NCBI GenBank assembly: GCA_964554715.1
Contig: CAZKPU010000084.1
Location: forward strand, 1 to 9,769
Length of the DNA stretch: 9,769 nt
DNA from: RXOA01 sp964554715
Lineage (GTDB): Bacteria > Bipolaricaulota > Bipolaricaulia > UBA7950 > UBA9294
Direction: 5' to 3'
Shown here piece by piece: positions 1-5,975 of this stretch. The stretch's first letter is position 1. The number at the start of each line of letters is the position of its first letter. The notes under the pieces are model-generated. The model searched no databases. It was not told the origin of the DNA and worked only from the letters and a program-made list of their open reading frames with translations. The position numbers and the translations under genes were made by a program.

Positions 1-1224
1 GCCCTCATCGCGATCGGTGCCGCTGCGGATGTCCCGGTACTGATCGATCCGTGGGCGGCGGGCGATACTCTCGTTGCCGGGAACACGGCGTTCGCCTTTG
101 ATCTCTACGGTTCTCTCAGCTCCGAAGCGAACTCTACGGATTCAGCGAACCTGTTCTTCTCGCCGTACAGCATCAGCTCAGCGTTGGCGATGACCTACGC
201 CGGCGCAAGGGAAGCGACGGCCCGGCAGATGGACGACGTCCTTCAGTTCGGCCTTCCGCAGGATCAGGTTTCCGAGATGTTCGCGCGGCTGATCGACGGG
301 ATCCGTTGTGCCGGTTGCGGGCGGCCGTGGTCACAGGGTCGGCTGTTTGAGCTTAGCACAGCGAATAGCCTGTGGGTTCAGGATGGGTACGAGCTCCTGC
401 AAACGTTCTTGAACACGCTCGAATTCGACTACCGGGCGCCGGCACGGCGTGTGGATTTCCTCGGTGATCCGGAGGGCTCCCGTATGGCGATCAACGACTG
501 GGTCGTCCGTGAGACGCGGGGGAGGATCGAGGATCTCCTTTCCGCCGGTGTCATCACCCCGGCAACAAGGATGATCCTCGTCAACGCGATCTACTTCTAT
601 GCCGCGTGGGCGGATCCGTTCTCACCCGAGCAGACGTATGATGCTCCGTTTACCCTGGCGGATGGGAGTGTTGTGCCGGTTGCCACGATGCACGGAACGA
701 TGACCGGTGACTACGCCAGAGTCGACGGTGTCGAGGTGATCGATCTGCCGTTCGCGGGGGGAACGGCACGGATGACGGTTCTGCTTCCGGATGCGGATCG
801 GTTCGATGCGGTCGAACAGTCGCTTGATGCGGCGATGTTCGAGGAGTACGTATCGATGCTTGATTGGGGACGGCTGGAAGTCGCTGTGCCGAAGTTCCGC
901 ATCGAATCGAAGACGGACCTGTCGAAGAGCCTGATCGAGCTGGGAATGTCCGATGCGTTCAACCGGGATGCGGCAGACTTCTCGGGCATGGATGGGTCAG
1001 AAGATCTCTTCATCGGCAAGGTGATTCATCAGGCGTTTGTCGAAGTTCGTGAGGAGGGCACGGAAGCAGCGGCGGCGACGGCCGTACTGATGATGGGAAC
1101 CGGGATGCCACCCGAGCCGGTGGAAGTCTCCATTGACCGTCCGTTCATCTTCGCGATCCGCGAGACACAGACAGGAACGATTCTGTTCTTGGGACGGGTG
1201 CTCGATCCACGGTCCGGAAGCTAG
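1..1224 (+). CDS. Serpin (serine/cysteine protease inhibitor), 5' partial
   Basis: The frame is open from the first base, so the start lies outside the window; 407 residues are visible. The first residues (ALIAIGAAADVP) look like the end of a signal peptide, so the mature domain seems almost whole. Serpin signatures appear in order: N-AF-FDLY at codons 28-36, NLFFSPYSISSALAMTYAGA (codons 50-69), STANSLWVQD, INDWV, LVNAIYF, and the C-terminal DRPFIFAIRE and LFLGRV. The reactive-centre hinge is EEGTEAAAAT (codons 351-360), which fits the inhibitory consensus (P15 Gly, P14 Thr, P12-P9 Ala). Counting from P17 Glu gives P1 Thr367 and P1' Gly368, followed by Met-Pro-Pro-Glu. Known serpins trap proteases by loop insertion; the target here is unknown. 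A CAGC motif (codons 103-106) just before the STANSLW strand is unusual. It is convergent with the next gene, 19 bp away. Confidence 0.95.
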   Translation, partial: ALIAIGAAADVPVLIDPWAAGDTLVAGNTAFAFDLYGSLSSEANSTDSANLFFSPYSISSALAMTYAGAREATARQMDDVLQFGLPQDQVSEMFARLIDGIRCAGCGRPWSQGRLFELSTANSLWVQDGYELLQTFLNTLEFDYRAPARRVDFLGDPEGSRMAINDWVVRETRGRIEDLLSAGVITPATRMILVNAIYFYAAWADPFSPEQTYDAPFTLADGSVVPVATMHGTMTGDYARVDGVEVIDLPFAGGTARMTVLLPDADRFDAVEQSLDAAMFEEYVSMLDWGRLEVAVPKFRIESKTDLSKSLIELGMSDAFNRDAADFSGMDGSEDLFIGKVIHQAFVEVREEGTEAAAATAVLMMGTGMPPEPVEVSIDRPFIFAIRETQTGTILFLGRVLDPRSGS

Positions 1225-1240
1225 CTCGAACGCGTTCGAG
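1225..1240. terminator. 16-bp perfect palindrome between convergent genes; candidate bidirectional terminator
   Basis: CTCGAACGCGTTCGAG is its own reverse complement. It begins on the base after the serpin TAG and ends 3 bp before the opposing gene's stop codon. As RNA it could form a 6-bp stem with a CGCG loop on either strand. There is no U-tract, so intrinsic termination is an inference from position and symmetry. A protein-binding site is an alternative. Confidence 0.45.
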
Positions 1241-1243
1241 AAG

Positions 1244-1747
1244 CTATCCCTCCGAGTTCATTAGAGCCGACGCTTCGCGGGTTCGGTTGAAGCCCAGTGT
1301 GGCACCGATCGCCGGAGCGACCGGCAGCAGCATCATGCCGACGAACTCCGTGATGCCTTCGGGGACATCGAGGGTGTAGAGCAGAGGCTCGACCCACATG
1401 CTTGCGAAGCCACCGACGATTCCTCCCAAGAAGCAGCCAGGGACATTGCCCCGGACATCCATGATCTTGCCGGCGGCGAGGACTCCTACGGCGCCGCCGC
1501 TTCCCGCAAGCAACGAGACGCTGCCAAAGACCATCGCTGTTCTCGCCAAGCGACCCCCCAAGTGAGGACCGGCTTGATGGATAGCTATGACCGCCAGGCC
1601 GGCCCCACCGAGACCGCCGACCGCTCCCGACGCAAACTCCCATCCGATCGGGGCTGCGGGATCTGCCGCATGGGCGGCGATTCCCCATCCGCCAACGCAT
1701 GCAAGGCACAATGCCAACAAGGTCATTCGAAACGCTCTGATCGACAT
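1244..1747 (-). CDS. Small glycine-rich exported or membrane protein, family not recognised
   Basis: 167 residues. The ATG at 1747-1745 is chosen because GGGAGGA lies 7 bases upstream and a clean signal sequence follows at once (MSIRAFRMTLLALCLACVGG, probable cleavage after AHA at residue 27). The longer upstream frame has no such features. The mature part has several glycine-rich hydrophobic stretches, about residues 38-57, 68-92, 102-118 and 134-152. They carry GxxxG-like spacing (ASGAVGGLGGAG, GSGGAVG, GGIVGGFAS), as in tightly packed membrane helices. A single Cys105 remains after signal removal. Function is unknown; a small integral membrane protein or envelope subunit fits. It is convergent with the serpin and divergent from the DOMON gene. 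Confidence 0.8.
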   Translation of the reverse strand: MSIRAFRMTLLALCLACVGGWGIAAHAADPAAPIGWEFASGAVGGLGGAGLAVIAIHQAGPHLGGRLARTAMVFGSVSLLAGSGGAVGVLAAGKIMDVRGNVPGCFLGGIVGGFASMWVEPLLYTLDVPEGITEFVGMMLLPVAPAIGATLGFNRTREASALMNSEG

Positions 1748-1767
1748 GATCCGGTCCTCCCTCTGCA

Positions 1768-1796
1768 AGTGTAGGAGGCGATGTGTGAGCAGTCCA
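1768..1796 (-). promoter_or_regulatory. Candidate sigma70 promoter for the glycine-rich protein gene
   Basis: On the minus strand, TGGACT (1796-1791), a 17-bp spacer and TACACT (1773-1768) each match the consensus at four of six bases. The leader would be about 15-20 nt and would contain the GGGAGGA ribosome site. Confidence 0.4.
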
Positions 1797-1806
1797 TCCG
1801 GGCGGG

Positions 1807-1821
1807 TCCGGCCATGCCGGA
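1807..1821. promoter_or_regulatory. Inverted repeat in divergent promoter region; candidate operator
   Basis: TCCGGC-CAT-GCCGGA is a perfect 6+3+6 inverted repeat in the 221-bp gap between two divergent genes. It lies just upstream of the predicted minus-strand -35 box and about 50 bp upstream of the plus-strand one. A second, shorter repeat (CGTCC and GGACG, 7 bp apart) follows at 1827-1843. Both could be regulator sites or chance GC-rich symmetry. Confidence 0.3.
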
Positions 1822-1871
1822 GCGAACGTCCTGTCAGCGGACGGCGAGCACTCTGCTGGTTGTGAGGCCGA

Positions 1872-1902
1872 TTGGCGGTAATGCGGACTGCTGTGCTAGG
1901 GT
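1872..1902 (+). promoter_or_regulatory. Weak candidate promoter for the DOMON gene
   Basis: TTGGCG (1872-1877), a 19-bp spacer and TAGGGT (1897-1902) are preceded by TG one base before the -10, as in extended -10 promoters. The spacing is long and the -10 is poor, so this is the weakest promoter call here. Confidence 0.28.
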
Positions 1903-1968
1903 TCTCGTGACTCTCGATGCACGATGATCTTCCGCGTGGCTCACGTATCGGAGTCGGAGGAGGTCGCG

Positions 1969-2727
1969 ATGAGCCGATGGATGTGGGGAATCCTTGCTGT
2001 GGCAGTGCTAGGGGGAGTTCTTCTGTTTCTGCAGTTCGGCCAGGACGGCGAGAACAGCGGCGTTGCGATATCGGAGCAGGAAACAGCGACCGTTGCGGAT
2101 GTGGCAACGGAAGCCGTGCCTGAGGCGATATCGGCGCCAGGCGAAGGGGAAGCGCAGGCGCCGAATGGTGCTGCCGGCTCTCAGGAAGAAGGATCCGAGG
2201 TTCCGACGGACGGAGTCGGCGCGATCCCGGGCGTGATGATCGATGGACGGATCACGGACGGGGAGTACGAGAACTCGATTGATGTGGCAGGCGTGACCGT
2301 CTCTTGGGTGCACGACGGCGAGTACCTGGCGGTTGGGTTGGTCAGTCCCGGAGCCGGGTACGTCTCCATCGGGTTCGATCCTGCTCAACGGATGGAGGGC
2401 GCCAACTTCATCCTTGCGGCGGTCGACGGCGAAGCGGTGATGACGCGTGACGACATCGGCACAGGGCCGTTTGCGCATCAACCGGATACGGATCGTGGCG
2501 GTACCGACGACATTCTCGAAGCGGCGGGGGAGGAGAGCGAAGCCGGGACAACGATCGAATTCGTGATCCCGTTGGATTCGGGAGATGCGTACGACAAAGC
2601 GCTCGTTCCCGGACGCAGCTACACCATCCTTGTCGGCTATCATGCCTCGAACGACAGTTTCTCGGCGAAGCACACCGCACGAGGGAGCGGCGAGATCACC
2701 CTTGCAGGAGAACCGAGTGTACTGTGA
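1969..2727 (+). CDS. Membrane-tethered DOMON-domain protein
   Basis: 252 residues. The ATG at 1969 follows GGAGGAGGT by 4 bases and opens directly into a hydrophobic segment (residues 5-23, after Arg3), an N-in/C-out signal anchor or signal peptide with no lipobox. Residues 25-90 are a flexible Glu/Ala/Gly-rich linker. Residues 91-250 look like a DOMON beta-sandwich: IDGRITDGEYENS, YVSIGFDP, RMEGANFILA, then DSFSAKHTARGSGEITL near the end. DOMON domains bind haem b or sugars outside the cytoplasm. In haem-binding members a Met in the MxGA motif and a late His are the axial ligands; Met142 and His235 stand in comparable places. A haem role is inferred. No fused membrane cytochrome is present. 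Confidence 0.82.
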   Translation: MSRWMWGILAVAVLGGVLLFLQFGQDGENSGVAISEQETATVADVATEAVPEAISAPGEGEAQAPNGAAGSQEEGSEVPTDGVGAIPGVMIDGRITDGEYENSIDVAGVTVSWVHDGEYLAVGLVSPGAGYVSIGFDPAQRMEGANFILAAVDGEAVMTRDDIGTGPFAHQPDTDRGGTDDILEAAGEESEAGTTIEFVIPLDSGDAYDKALVPGRSYTILVGYHASNDSFSAKHTARGSGEITLAGEPSVL

Positions 2728-2744
2728 GATGGACGCGTTCCATC
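2728..2744. terminator. Stem-loop between convergent genes; candidate bidirectional terminator
   Basis: GATGGA-CGCGT-TCCATC is a 6-bp perfect stem with a 5-nt loop. It starts on the base after the DOMON gene stop and ends 10 bp before the stop of the opposing gene. There is no U-tract on either strand. The ACGCGTT core also occurs in the palindrome after the serpin gene. Confidence 0.45.
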
Positions 2745-2754
2745 CCCGGTTGGA

Positions 2755-3330
2755 CTAGCCGTCCAACTCGATCGGGCGGATCAGACTCAACGACTGCTCG
2801 GGGGAGAGCGTCATGGAAGGGATGCCGTCGTCTGCTGTTACGATCCGCTCCGGTCCTACAAGGATCGTGTCTCCGACGTGGACGTCGATGAGGCGCTGAT
2901 CGAGCAACACGTTGACGCGAACCGCGATCTGCGTAGGGCTGTCGGATGAAGCCGTGGACAGCGCTTCAGCATCCGCATCGATCACCGCATGAATCCGCGC
3001 GGAACCGCCCATCAGAACGGTGGTTTCTTCTTGCTCGCCGGGTTCCACTGCTAGGATCACCATCTGTACAAGTCGTCGTTCCCCGATGTGTTCGGCGACG
3101 TCGGATGCGTCAATCCACTCCGGTCTTGCGAACGGATTGCCCTGGGTCAAGATGATGGCGACCAATGCAAAGCCGACAAGCAACGCCGTGGGGATCAGAG
3201 TTCGCCGGAACCGCGCACCGGATGTCAGCGGCTTGTCCTCGCCGGAAGTGTCTTCGCGGGTATCGCTCAGCCAACGGCTGAAGAGGTCGCGATTCGACGA
3301 GTATCTTCTGGGATCGTTGTTGTTCTCCAT
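2755..3330 (-). CDS. Single-pass membrane protein with extracytoplasmic beta-rich domain, unknown
   Basis: 191 residues from the ATG at 3330-3328, chosen because a polar N-terminus (MENNNDPRRY) leads to one hydrophobic segment while the longer frame runs through the upstream promoter. The ribosome site is weak (AAAGAA). Residues 1-43 are hydrophilic and probably cytoplasmic (RFRR just before the membrane); 44-62 are membrane-spanning (LIPTALLVGFALVAIILTQ); 70-191 lie outside. The outer part contains DASDVAEHIGERRLV and later VHVGDTILVGPERIVTADD, which suggests a small beta-barrel such as an OB-like fold; this is tentative. No cysteines are visible. It lies 124 bp downstream of the YHS gene on the same strand but seems to have its own promoter. 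Confidence 0.78.
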   Translation of the reverse strand: MENNNDPRRYSSNRDLFSRWLSDTREDTSGEDKPLTSGARFRRTLIPTALLVGFALVAIILTQGNPFARPEWIDASDVAEHIGERRLVQMVILAVEPGEQEETTVLMGGSARIHAVIDADAEALSTASSDSPTQIAVRVNVLLDQRLIDVHVGDTILVGPERIVTADDGIPSMTLSPEQSLSLIRPIELDG

Positions 3331-3340
3331 GGAGTTCTTT

Positions 3341-3355
3341 CGGGCCGAAGGCCCG
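3341..3355 (-). other. GC-rich hairpin at predicted mRNA 5' end
   Basis: On the minus strand, CGGGCC-TTC-GGCCCG forms a 6-bp GC stem with a 3-nt loop, 10 bases before the ATG at 3330. The predicted transcription start lies within a few bases of its base, so it would be a 5'-terminal stem-loop. Such structures stabilise some bacterial mRNAs; termination of the YHS transcript is an alternative, although no U-tract follows. Confidence 0.4.
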
Positions 3356-3360
3356 CTGTG

Positions 3361-3389
3361 ATTGTAGCGTCGTGTCCGCGTAGGATACA
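3361..3389 (-). promoter_or_regulatory. Candidate promoter for the unknown membrane protein gene
   Basis: On the minus strand, TACAAT (3366-3361, five of six consensus bases) stands 17 bp after a poor -35, TGTATC (3389-3384). The -35 lies inside an inverted repeat, which would suit a regulated promoter. Confidence 0.42.
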
Positions 3390-3395
3390 CGCGGA
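3375..3395. promoter_or_regulatory. Inverted repeat over a -35 region; candidate operator
   Basis: TCCGCGT and ACGCGGA are perfect 7-bp arms separated by 7 bp (21 bp overall). The repeat covers the predicted -35 box of the gene at 2755-3330, the classic position for a repressor or activator dimer. It could also act as a hairpin after the YHS gene. Confidence 0.38.
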
Positions 3396-3454
3396 GTGTG
3401 CCATCGCGGTCGAGGGCACCGGCCGCCAACGGATGCTCCGGCAGTCGTTTGAAG

Positions 3455-3673
3455 CTAGTTCTTCTTCCGAGCGAACGGGTGGAGCCACCTTCTCGGCTTC
3501 TTCGCTTGCTCGTTGCCGTAGTGAGAAAGCTCGAGCACAAAGCGCTCCGGGTCCTCATCGAACGTTTCCTTGCACGAGACGGCGCAGAAGTAGTAGGTCT
3601 TTCCTTGGTAGTCGGAGGATGCAACGGCGGTATTCTCTTCGATCATCATTCGACACACAGGATCGATCGGCAT
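3455..3673 (-). CDS. YHS-domain metal-binding miniprotein
   Basis: 72 residues. The ATG at 3673-3671 is chosen because GGAGGT (3686-3681) sits 7 bases upstream; a GTG at 3682 would overlap that ribosome site. The YHS pattern is complete: DPVCRM (4-9), YQGKTYYFC (22-30), Cys34 and FDEDPERF (38-45). Cys7, Cys30 and Cys34 are the likely metal-binding thiols. The domain occurs alone in small proteins and fused to copper-transporting ATPases or monooxygenases. Its usual role is binding transition metals, especially copper, but the ligand here is unknown. The last 15 residues are strongly basic (KKPRRWLHPFARKKN) and are not part of the domain; they could bind nucleic acid or acidic lipids. It is divergent from hflKC. 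Confidence 0.9.
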   Translation of the reverse strand: MPIDPVCRMMIEENTAVASSDYQGKTYYFCAVSCKETFDEDPERFVLELSHYGNEQAKKPRRWLHPFARKKN

Positions 3674-3696
3674 TCGCCTCACCTCCTATCGCCACC

Positions 3697-3726
3697 ATGA
3701 TGCATCCCGCGACAAGCGAAAGACAA
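3697..3726 (-). promoter_or_regulatory. Candidate promoter for the YHS gene
   Basis: On the minus strand, TTGTCT (3726-3721), an 18-bp spacer and CATCAT (3702-3697) match the consensus at four of six bases each. The leader would be about 17 nt and would include the GGAGGT ribosome site. Confidence 0.4.
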
Positions 3727-3776
3727 ACGGCAGCCCCGAAGAATCAGGTGGAAGCGAGCGGGAGGATCTCGGCGTG

Positions 3777-3805
3777 TTGTGTGTCTCGACCCGGTCGACT
3801 AAGGT
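3777..3805 (+). promoter_or_regulatory. Candidate hflKC promoter with a palindrome in its spacer
   Basis: TTGTGT (3777-3782), a 17-bp spacer and TAAGGT (3800-3805) stand 23 bp before the hflK start. The spacer contains TCGACC-C-GGTCGA (3786-3798), a perfect 6+1+6 inverted repeat. A bound regulator there would sit between -35 and -10, where MerR-type activators and several repressors bind. Which regulator, if any, is unknown. Confidence 0.42.
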
Positions 3806-3827
3806 TATCGCTTTGGCAGGAGGTGCA

Positions 3828-4853
3828 ATGACGGATTACGTTCATCGAGACGAGGAACCTCAGCCTCGTTCGACGGGAATCACATGGGAGCGGTTGAAGG
3901 CGATGCCCGGAGGGGTTGGCTGGTTGCTGATCCTTGTGATCGTGGCGGGGTATTTCGCCACCGGGATCTACACGATCGGCCCGTCTGAAGTCGGTCTGGT
4001 TACGCGGTTCGGACGTTACGTGAGAACTGCGGATCCGGGGATGCATTATCACCTTCCTTCGCCGATCGAAGCGGTGTCGGCGATCAATGTGTTGGAGATC
4101 CGGAAGGAAGAGATCGGTTTCCGCACGGTGTCGGCGGCTCCGAACCCGATCTACCAAACGGTGGAGACGGAAGCGCTGATGCTCACCGGAGACGGGAATA
4201 TCACGCACGTGGAGATGGTCGTTCAGTACCGTGTGGCGGATGCGGCGCTGTTTGCGTTCAACCTGATCGATCCCCGTACGATCGTCAAACAGTCGGCGGA
4301 AGCCGTGTTGCGCGTTCAGGTTGCGAAAAGGACGCTGGATGAGACGCTGACCGAAGAGCGCGACGTCATCGGCATGGACACGATGGTCGCTTTGCAGGAG
4401 CTTCTCGATCTGTACGGCGCAGGGATTGTCGTCGGCAATATCCAGCTACAGGACGTGAAGCCCCCCTCCGAGGTCGTTTCGGCGTTCGATGACGTGAACA
4501 GCGCGCGGCAGGACAAGCAGACGCTGATCAACCAAGCCGAAGAGTATGCACTGGACATTCTTCCGCGGGTTCGCGGCCAGGCCCAAGAGATCTCCAACCA
4601 GGCGGCGGCGTACAAGCAGGAACGCGTCAAGCGTGCAGAGGGAGAGGTTGCGCGGTTCCTCGAGATTCTTGCCAACTACCAGTTGGGGCAGGAAGTCACC
4701 CGAACGCGCATCTACATCGAGACGATGGAGGAGATCTTGCCGGGGATCGAAAAGGTCATCCTCTCGAGCGACGCGATCGGAAGCGGCGTGCTGAACTTCC
4801 TCGATCTCGGAACGCCGCTTGGCGCGGCGGTAGAAGGAGGTGAGCAGCCATGA
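3828..4853 (+). CDS. hflK: HflK, SPFH-domain subunit of the HflKC membrane complex
   Basis: 341 residues. The ATG at 3828 follows AGGAGGT with a 4-base gap; the longer frame begins at a GTG inside the promoter. Residues 1-29 are cytoplasmic, 30-50 span the membrane (VGWLLILVIVAGYFATGIYTI), and the SPFH/band-7 domain follows (EVGLVTRFGRYVRTADPGMHYHLP). Typical HflK text continues with VQYRV and VKPPSEVVSAFDDVNSARQD, then a long charged helix (EEYALDILPRVRGQAQEI, QERVKRAEGEVARF) and YIETMEEILPGIEKVI. In E. coli, HflK and HflC form a large periplasm-facing cage around FtsH and modulate membrane-protein degradation. The Gly/Pro-rich N-terminal extension of E. coli HflK (419 aa) is much reduced. 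It overlaps hflC by 4 bases. No ftsH or hflX is in the window. Confidence 0.95.
   Translation: MTDYVHRDEEPQPRSTGITWERLKAMPGGVGWLLILVIVAGYFATGIYTIGPSEVGLVTRFGRYVRTADPGMHYHLPSPIEAVSAINVLEIRKEEIGFRTVSAAPNPIYQTVETEALMLTGDGNITHVEMVVQYRVADAALFAFNLIDPRTIVKQSAEAVLRVQVAKRTLDETLTEERDVIGMDTMVALQELLDLYGAGIVVGNIQLQDVKPPSEVVSAFDDVNSARQDKQTLINQAEEYALDILPRVRGQAQEISNQAAAYKQERVKRAEGEVARFLEILANYQLGQEVTRTRIYIETMEEILPGIEKVILSSDAIGSGVLNFLDLGTPLGAAVEGGEQP
4832..4843 (+). promoter_or_regulatory. Near-perfect Shine-Dalgarno for hflC inside the hflK 3' end
   Basis: AGAAGGAGGTGA is complementary to almost the whole anti-Shine-Dalgarno tail of 16S rRNA and ends 6 bases before the hflC ATG. With the ATGA stop/start overlap it should give strong, coupled hflC translation, which suits two partners needed in equal amounts. 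Confidence 0.8.
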
Positions 4854-5710
4854 GAAGGGTTCTCATCTTCGGGGTTGTGGTCGTTGTTGCGGTGATCGGG
4901 TTCAACCTGTTCTCGTTCACCGTTCACGAGACGCAGAAGGCGGCCGTGCTCCAGTTCGGAGAGATCATCAAGCTTGCCGAGCGTCCTGGGTTGTACTTCA
5001 AGGTGCCGTTCATCCAGAACGTCACTTACCTGGATGATCGTGTGTTGAACTATGACATCCAGCCGCGAGACATCCTCACGGCTGATCAGGAAAGGCTTGT
5101 CATCGACAACTACGCGATTTGGCGGGTGGGTGATCCGCAGAGGTTTATCGAAGCGACACGCGGCAGTGTGCTCAACGCGCAGAGCAGGATCGATGACATC
5201 GTCTATTCCGATCTCCGTAACATCCTTGCCGAGCACACGTTCAACGAAATCGTCTCGGAGAATCGGCTGCTGTATCTGCAGGAGGTTACCTCGCTGAGCC
5301 GGGAGAAGCTGGCGGAGTTCGGAATCGTCTTGATTGACGTTCAGATTAAACGTGCCGACCTGCCGGAGGAGATCGAAGACGCCGTGTTCGCGCGGATGCG
5401 GTCCGACCGGGAGCGCATCGCGTCGCAGCTCCGAGCCGAGGGTGAGGAGGAGGCGCGGCGGATCACGTCAACCGCGGACAGAGATGCGGAGATCATCTTT
5501 GCGGATGCACGACGTGCGGCCGAGATCGTCATGGGCGAAGGCGATGCCGCTGCACTGGAGATTTATGCCAACGCCTACAATCAAGATCCGGAATTCTATC
5601 GGTTCTGGCGAACGTTGGAGTCGTACGAAGCGGCTCTCGACGGTGCTACGAGGATCGTCTTGTCGACCGACTCCGAGTACCTGCAACTGCTCGAAGGGAC
5701 CGACGAGTAG
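4850..5710 (+). CDS. hflC: HflC, SPFH-domain subunit of the HflKC membrane complex
   Basis: 286 residues, starting at an ATG that shares bases with the hflK stop (ATGA). Residues 4-23 are a signal anchor (VLIFGVVVVVAVIGFNLFSF). The SPFH domain follows with the HflC text TVHETQKAAVLQFGE, PGLYFKVPFIQNVTYLDDRVL, VIDNYAIWRV and DVQIKRADLPEEI. The C-terminal helix is strongly charged and heptad-like (RMRSDRERIASQLRAEGEEE, then AAEIVMGEGDAAALEIYANA), and DPEFYRFWRTLESYEAAL is the familiar family ending. It partners HflK in the cage that regulates FtsH. E. coli HflC (334 aa) is somewhat longer; nothing essential seems missing. A 13-bp stem-loop follows 8 bp after the stop, which marks the end of a two-gene operon. 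Confidence 0.96.
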   Translation: MRRVLIFGVVVVVAVIGFNLFSFTVHETQKAAVLQFGEIIKLAERPGLYFKVPFIQNVTYLDDRVLNYDIQPRDILTADQERLVIDNYAIWRVGDPQRFIEATRGSVLNAQSRIDDIVYSDLRNILAEHTFNEIVSENRLLYLQEVTSLSREKLAEFGIVLIDVQIKRADLPEEIEDAVFARMRSDRERIASQLRAEGEEEARRITSTADRDAEIIFADARRAAEIVMGEGDAAALEIYANAYNQDPEFYRFWRTLESYEAALDGATRIVLSTDSEYLQLLEGTDE

Positions 5711-5718
5711 AGGCCGGA

Positions 5719-5751
5719 CGGAGAGGGGCGGAACGTAGCCGCCTCTCTCCG
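5719..5751 (+). terminator. Strong stem-loop after hflC; probable operon terminator without U-tract
   Basis: The arms are CGGAGAGGGGCGG (5719-5731) and CCGCCTCTCTCCG (5739-5751), with 13 pairs including one G-U and a 7-nt loop (AACGTAG). It starts 8 bp after the hflC stop. No T-rich tract follows, so it may be a non-canonical terminator or a 3' stabiliser. The single G-U pair favours the plus strand. Confidence 0.6.
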
Positions 5752-5975
5752 CCGATGTTCGAAGCGCGGCGGAGCTGACAACGCCTGGCCTCATGCAAAG
5801 GCACATGGCTTCCCTGGAACATGAAGGATCAGGATCTGCTATCGGCCTGTCGCTGTCTTCCGGCGGTTCGGGGGAACGCTGAGGGTCACGTTTGGCCGGC
5901 GTGGTTCGCATGCCGCAAGACAGAAGCGGCAGACTGTCTGTCGTGAAGATCGAAGTTACGGGCGGTCTTCCGTGC
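5752..5975. other. Intergenic stretch with no supported gene
   Basis: The 265 bp between hflC and the convergent gene hold the hflC stem-loop and then no convincing coding sequence on either strand. The only plus-strand candidate, 29 codons from 5793, lacks a ribosome site. A modest inverted repeat lies at 5911-5931 (TGCCGC and GCGGCA, 9 bp apart). No tRNA-like T-arm or known small-RNA signature was seen. A decayed gene cannot be excluded. Confidence 0.5.

Noticed and set aside
1924..1968. Upstream ATG extending the DOMON protein by 15 residues
   Set aside because: It has no ribosome site, and the extension would place GGAGGAGGT inside the coding sequence just before an ATG that opens directly into a signal anchor.
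1748..2107. N-terminal extension of the glycine-rich protein by 120 residues on the minus strand
   Set aside because: The extension is Arg/Pro/Ser-rich shadow translation overlapping the divergent DOMON gene; the start at 1747 has a ribosome site and a signal peptide.
3331..3624. N-terminal extension of the unknown membrane protein through the YHS gene region
   Set aside because: It overlaps the YHS coding sequence in another frame and crosses the predicted promoter; composition is that of a shadow frame.
5793..5882. 29-codon plus-strand frame in the intergenic stretch
   Set aside because: There is no Shine-Dalgarno before its ATG and no recognisable motif; such frames are expected by chance.
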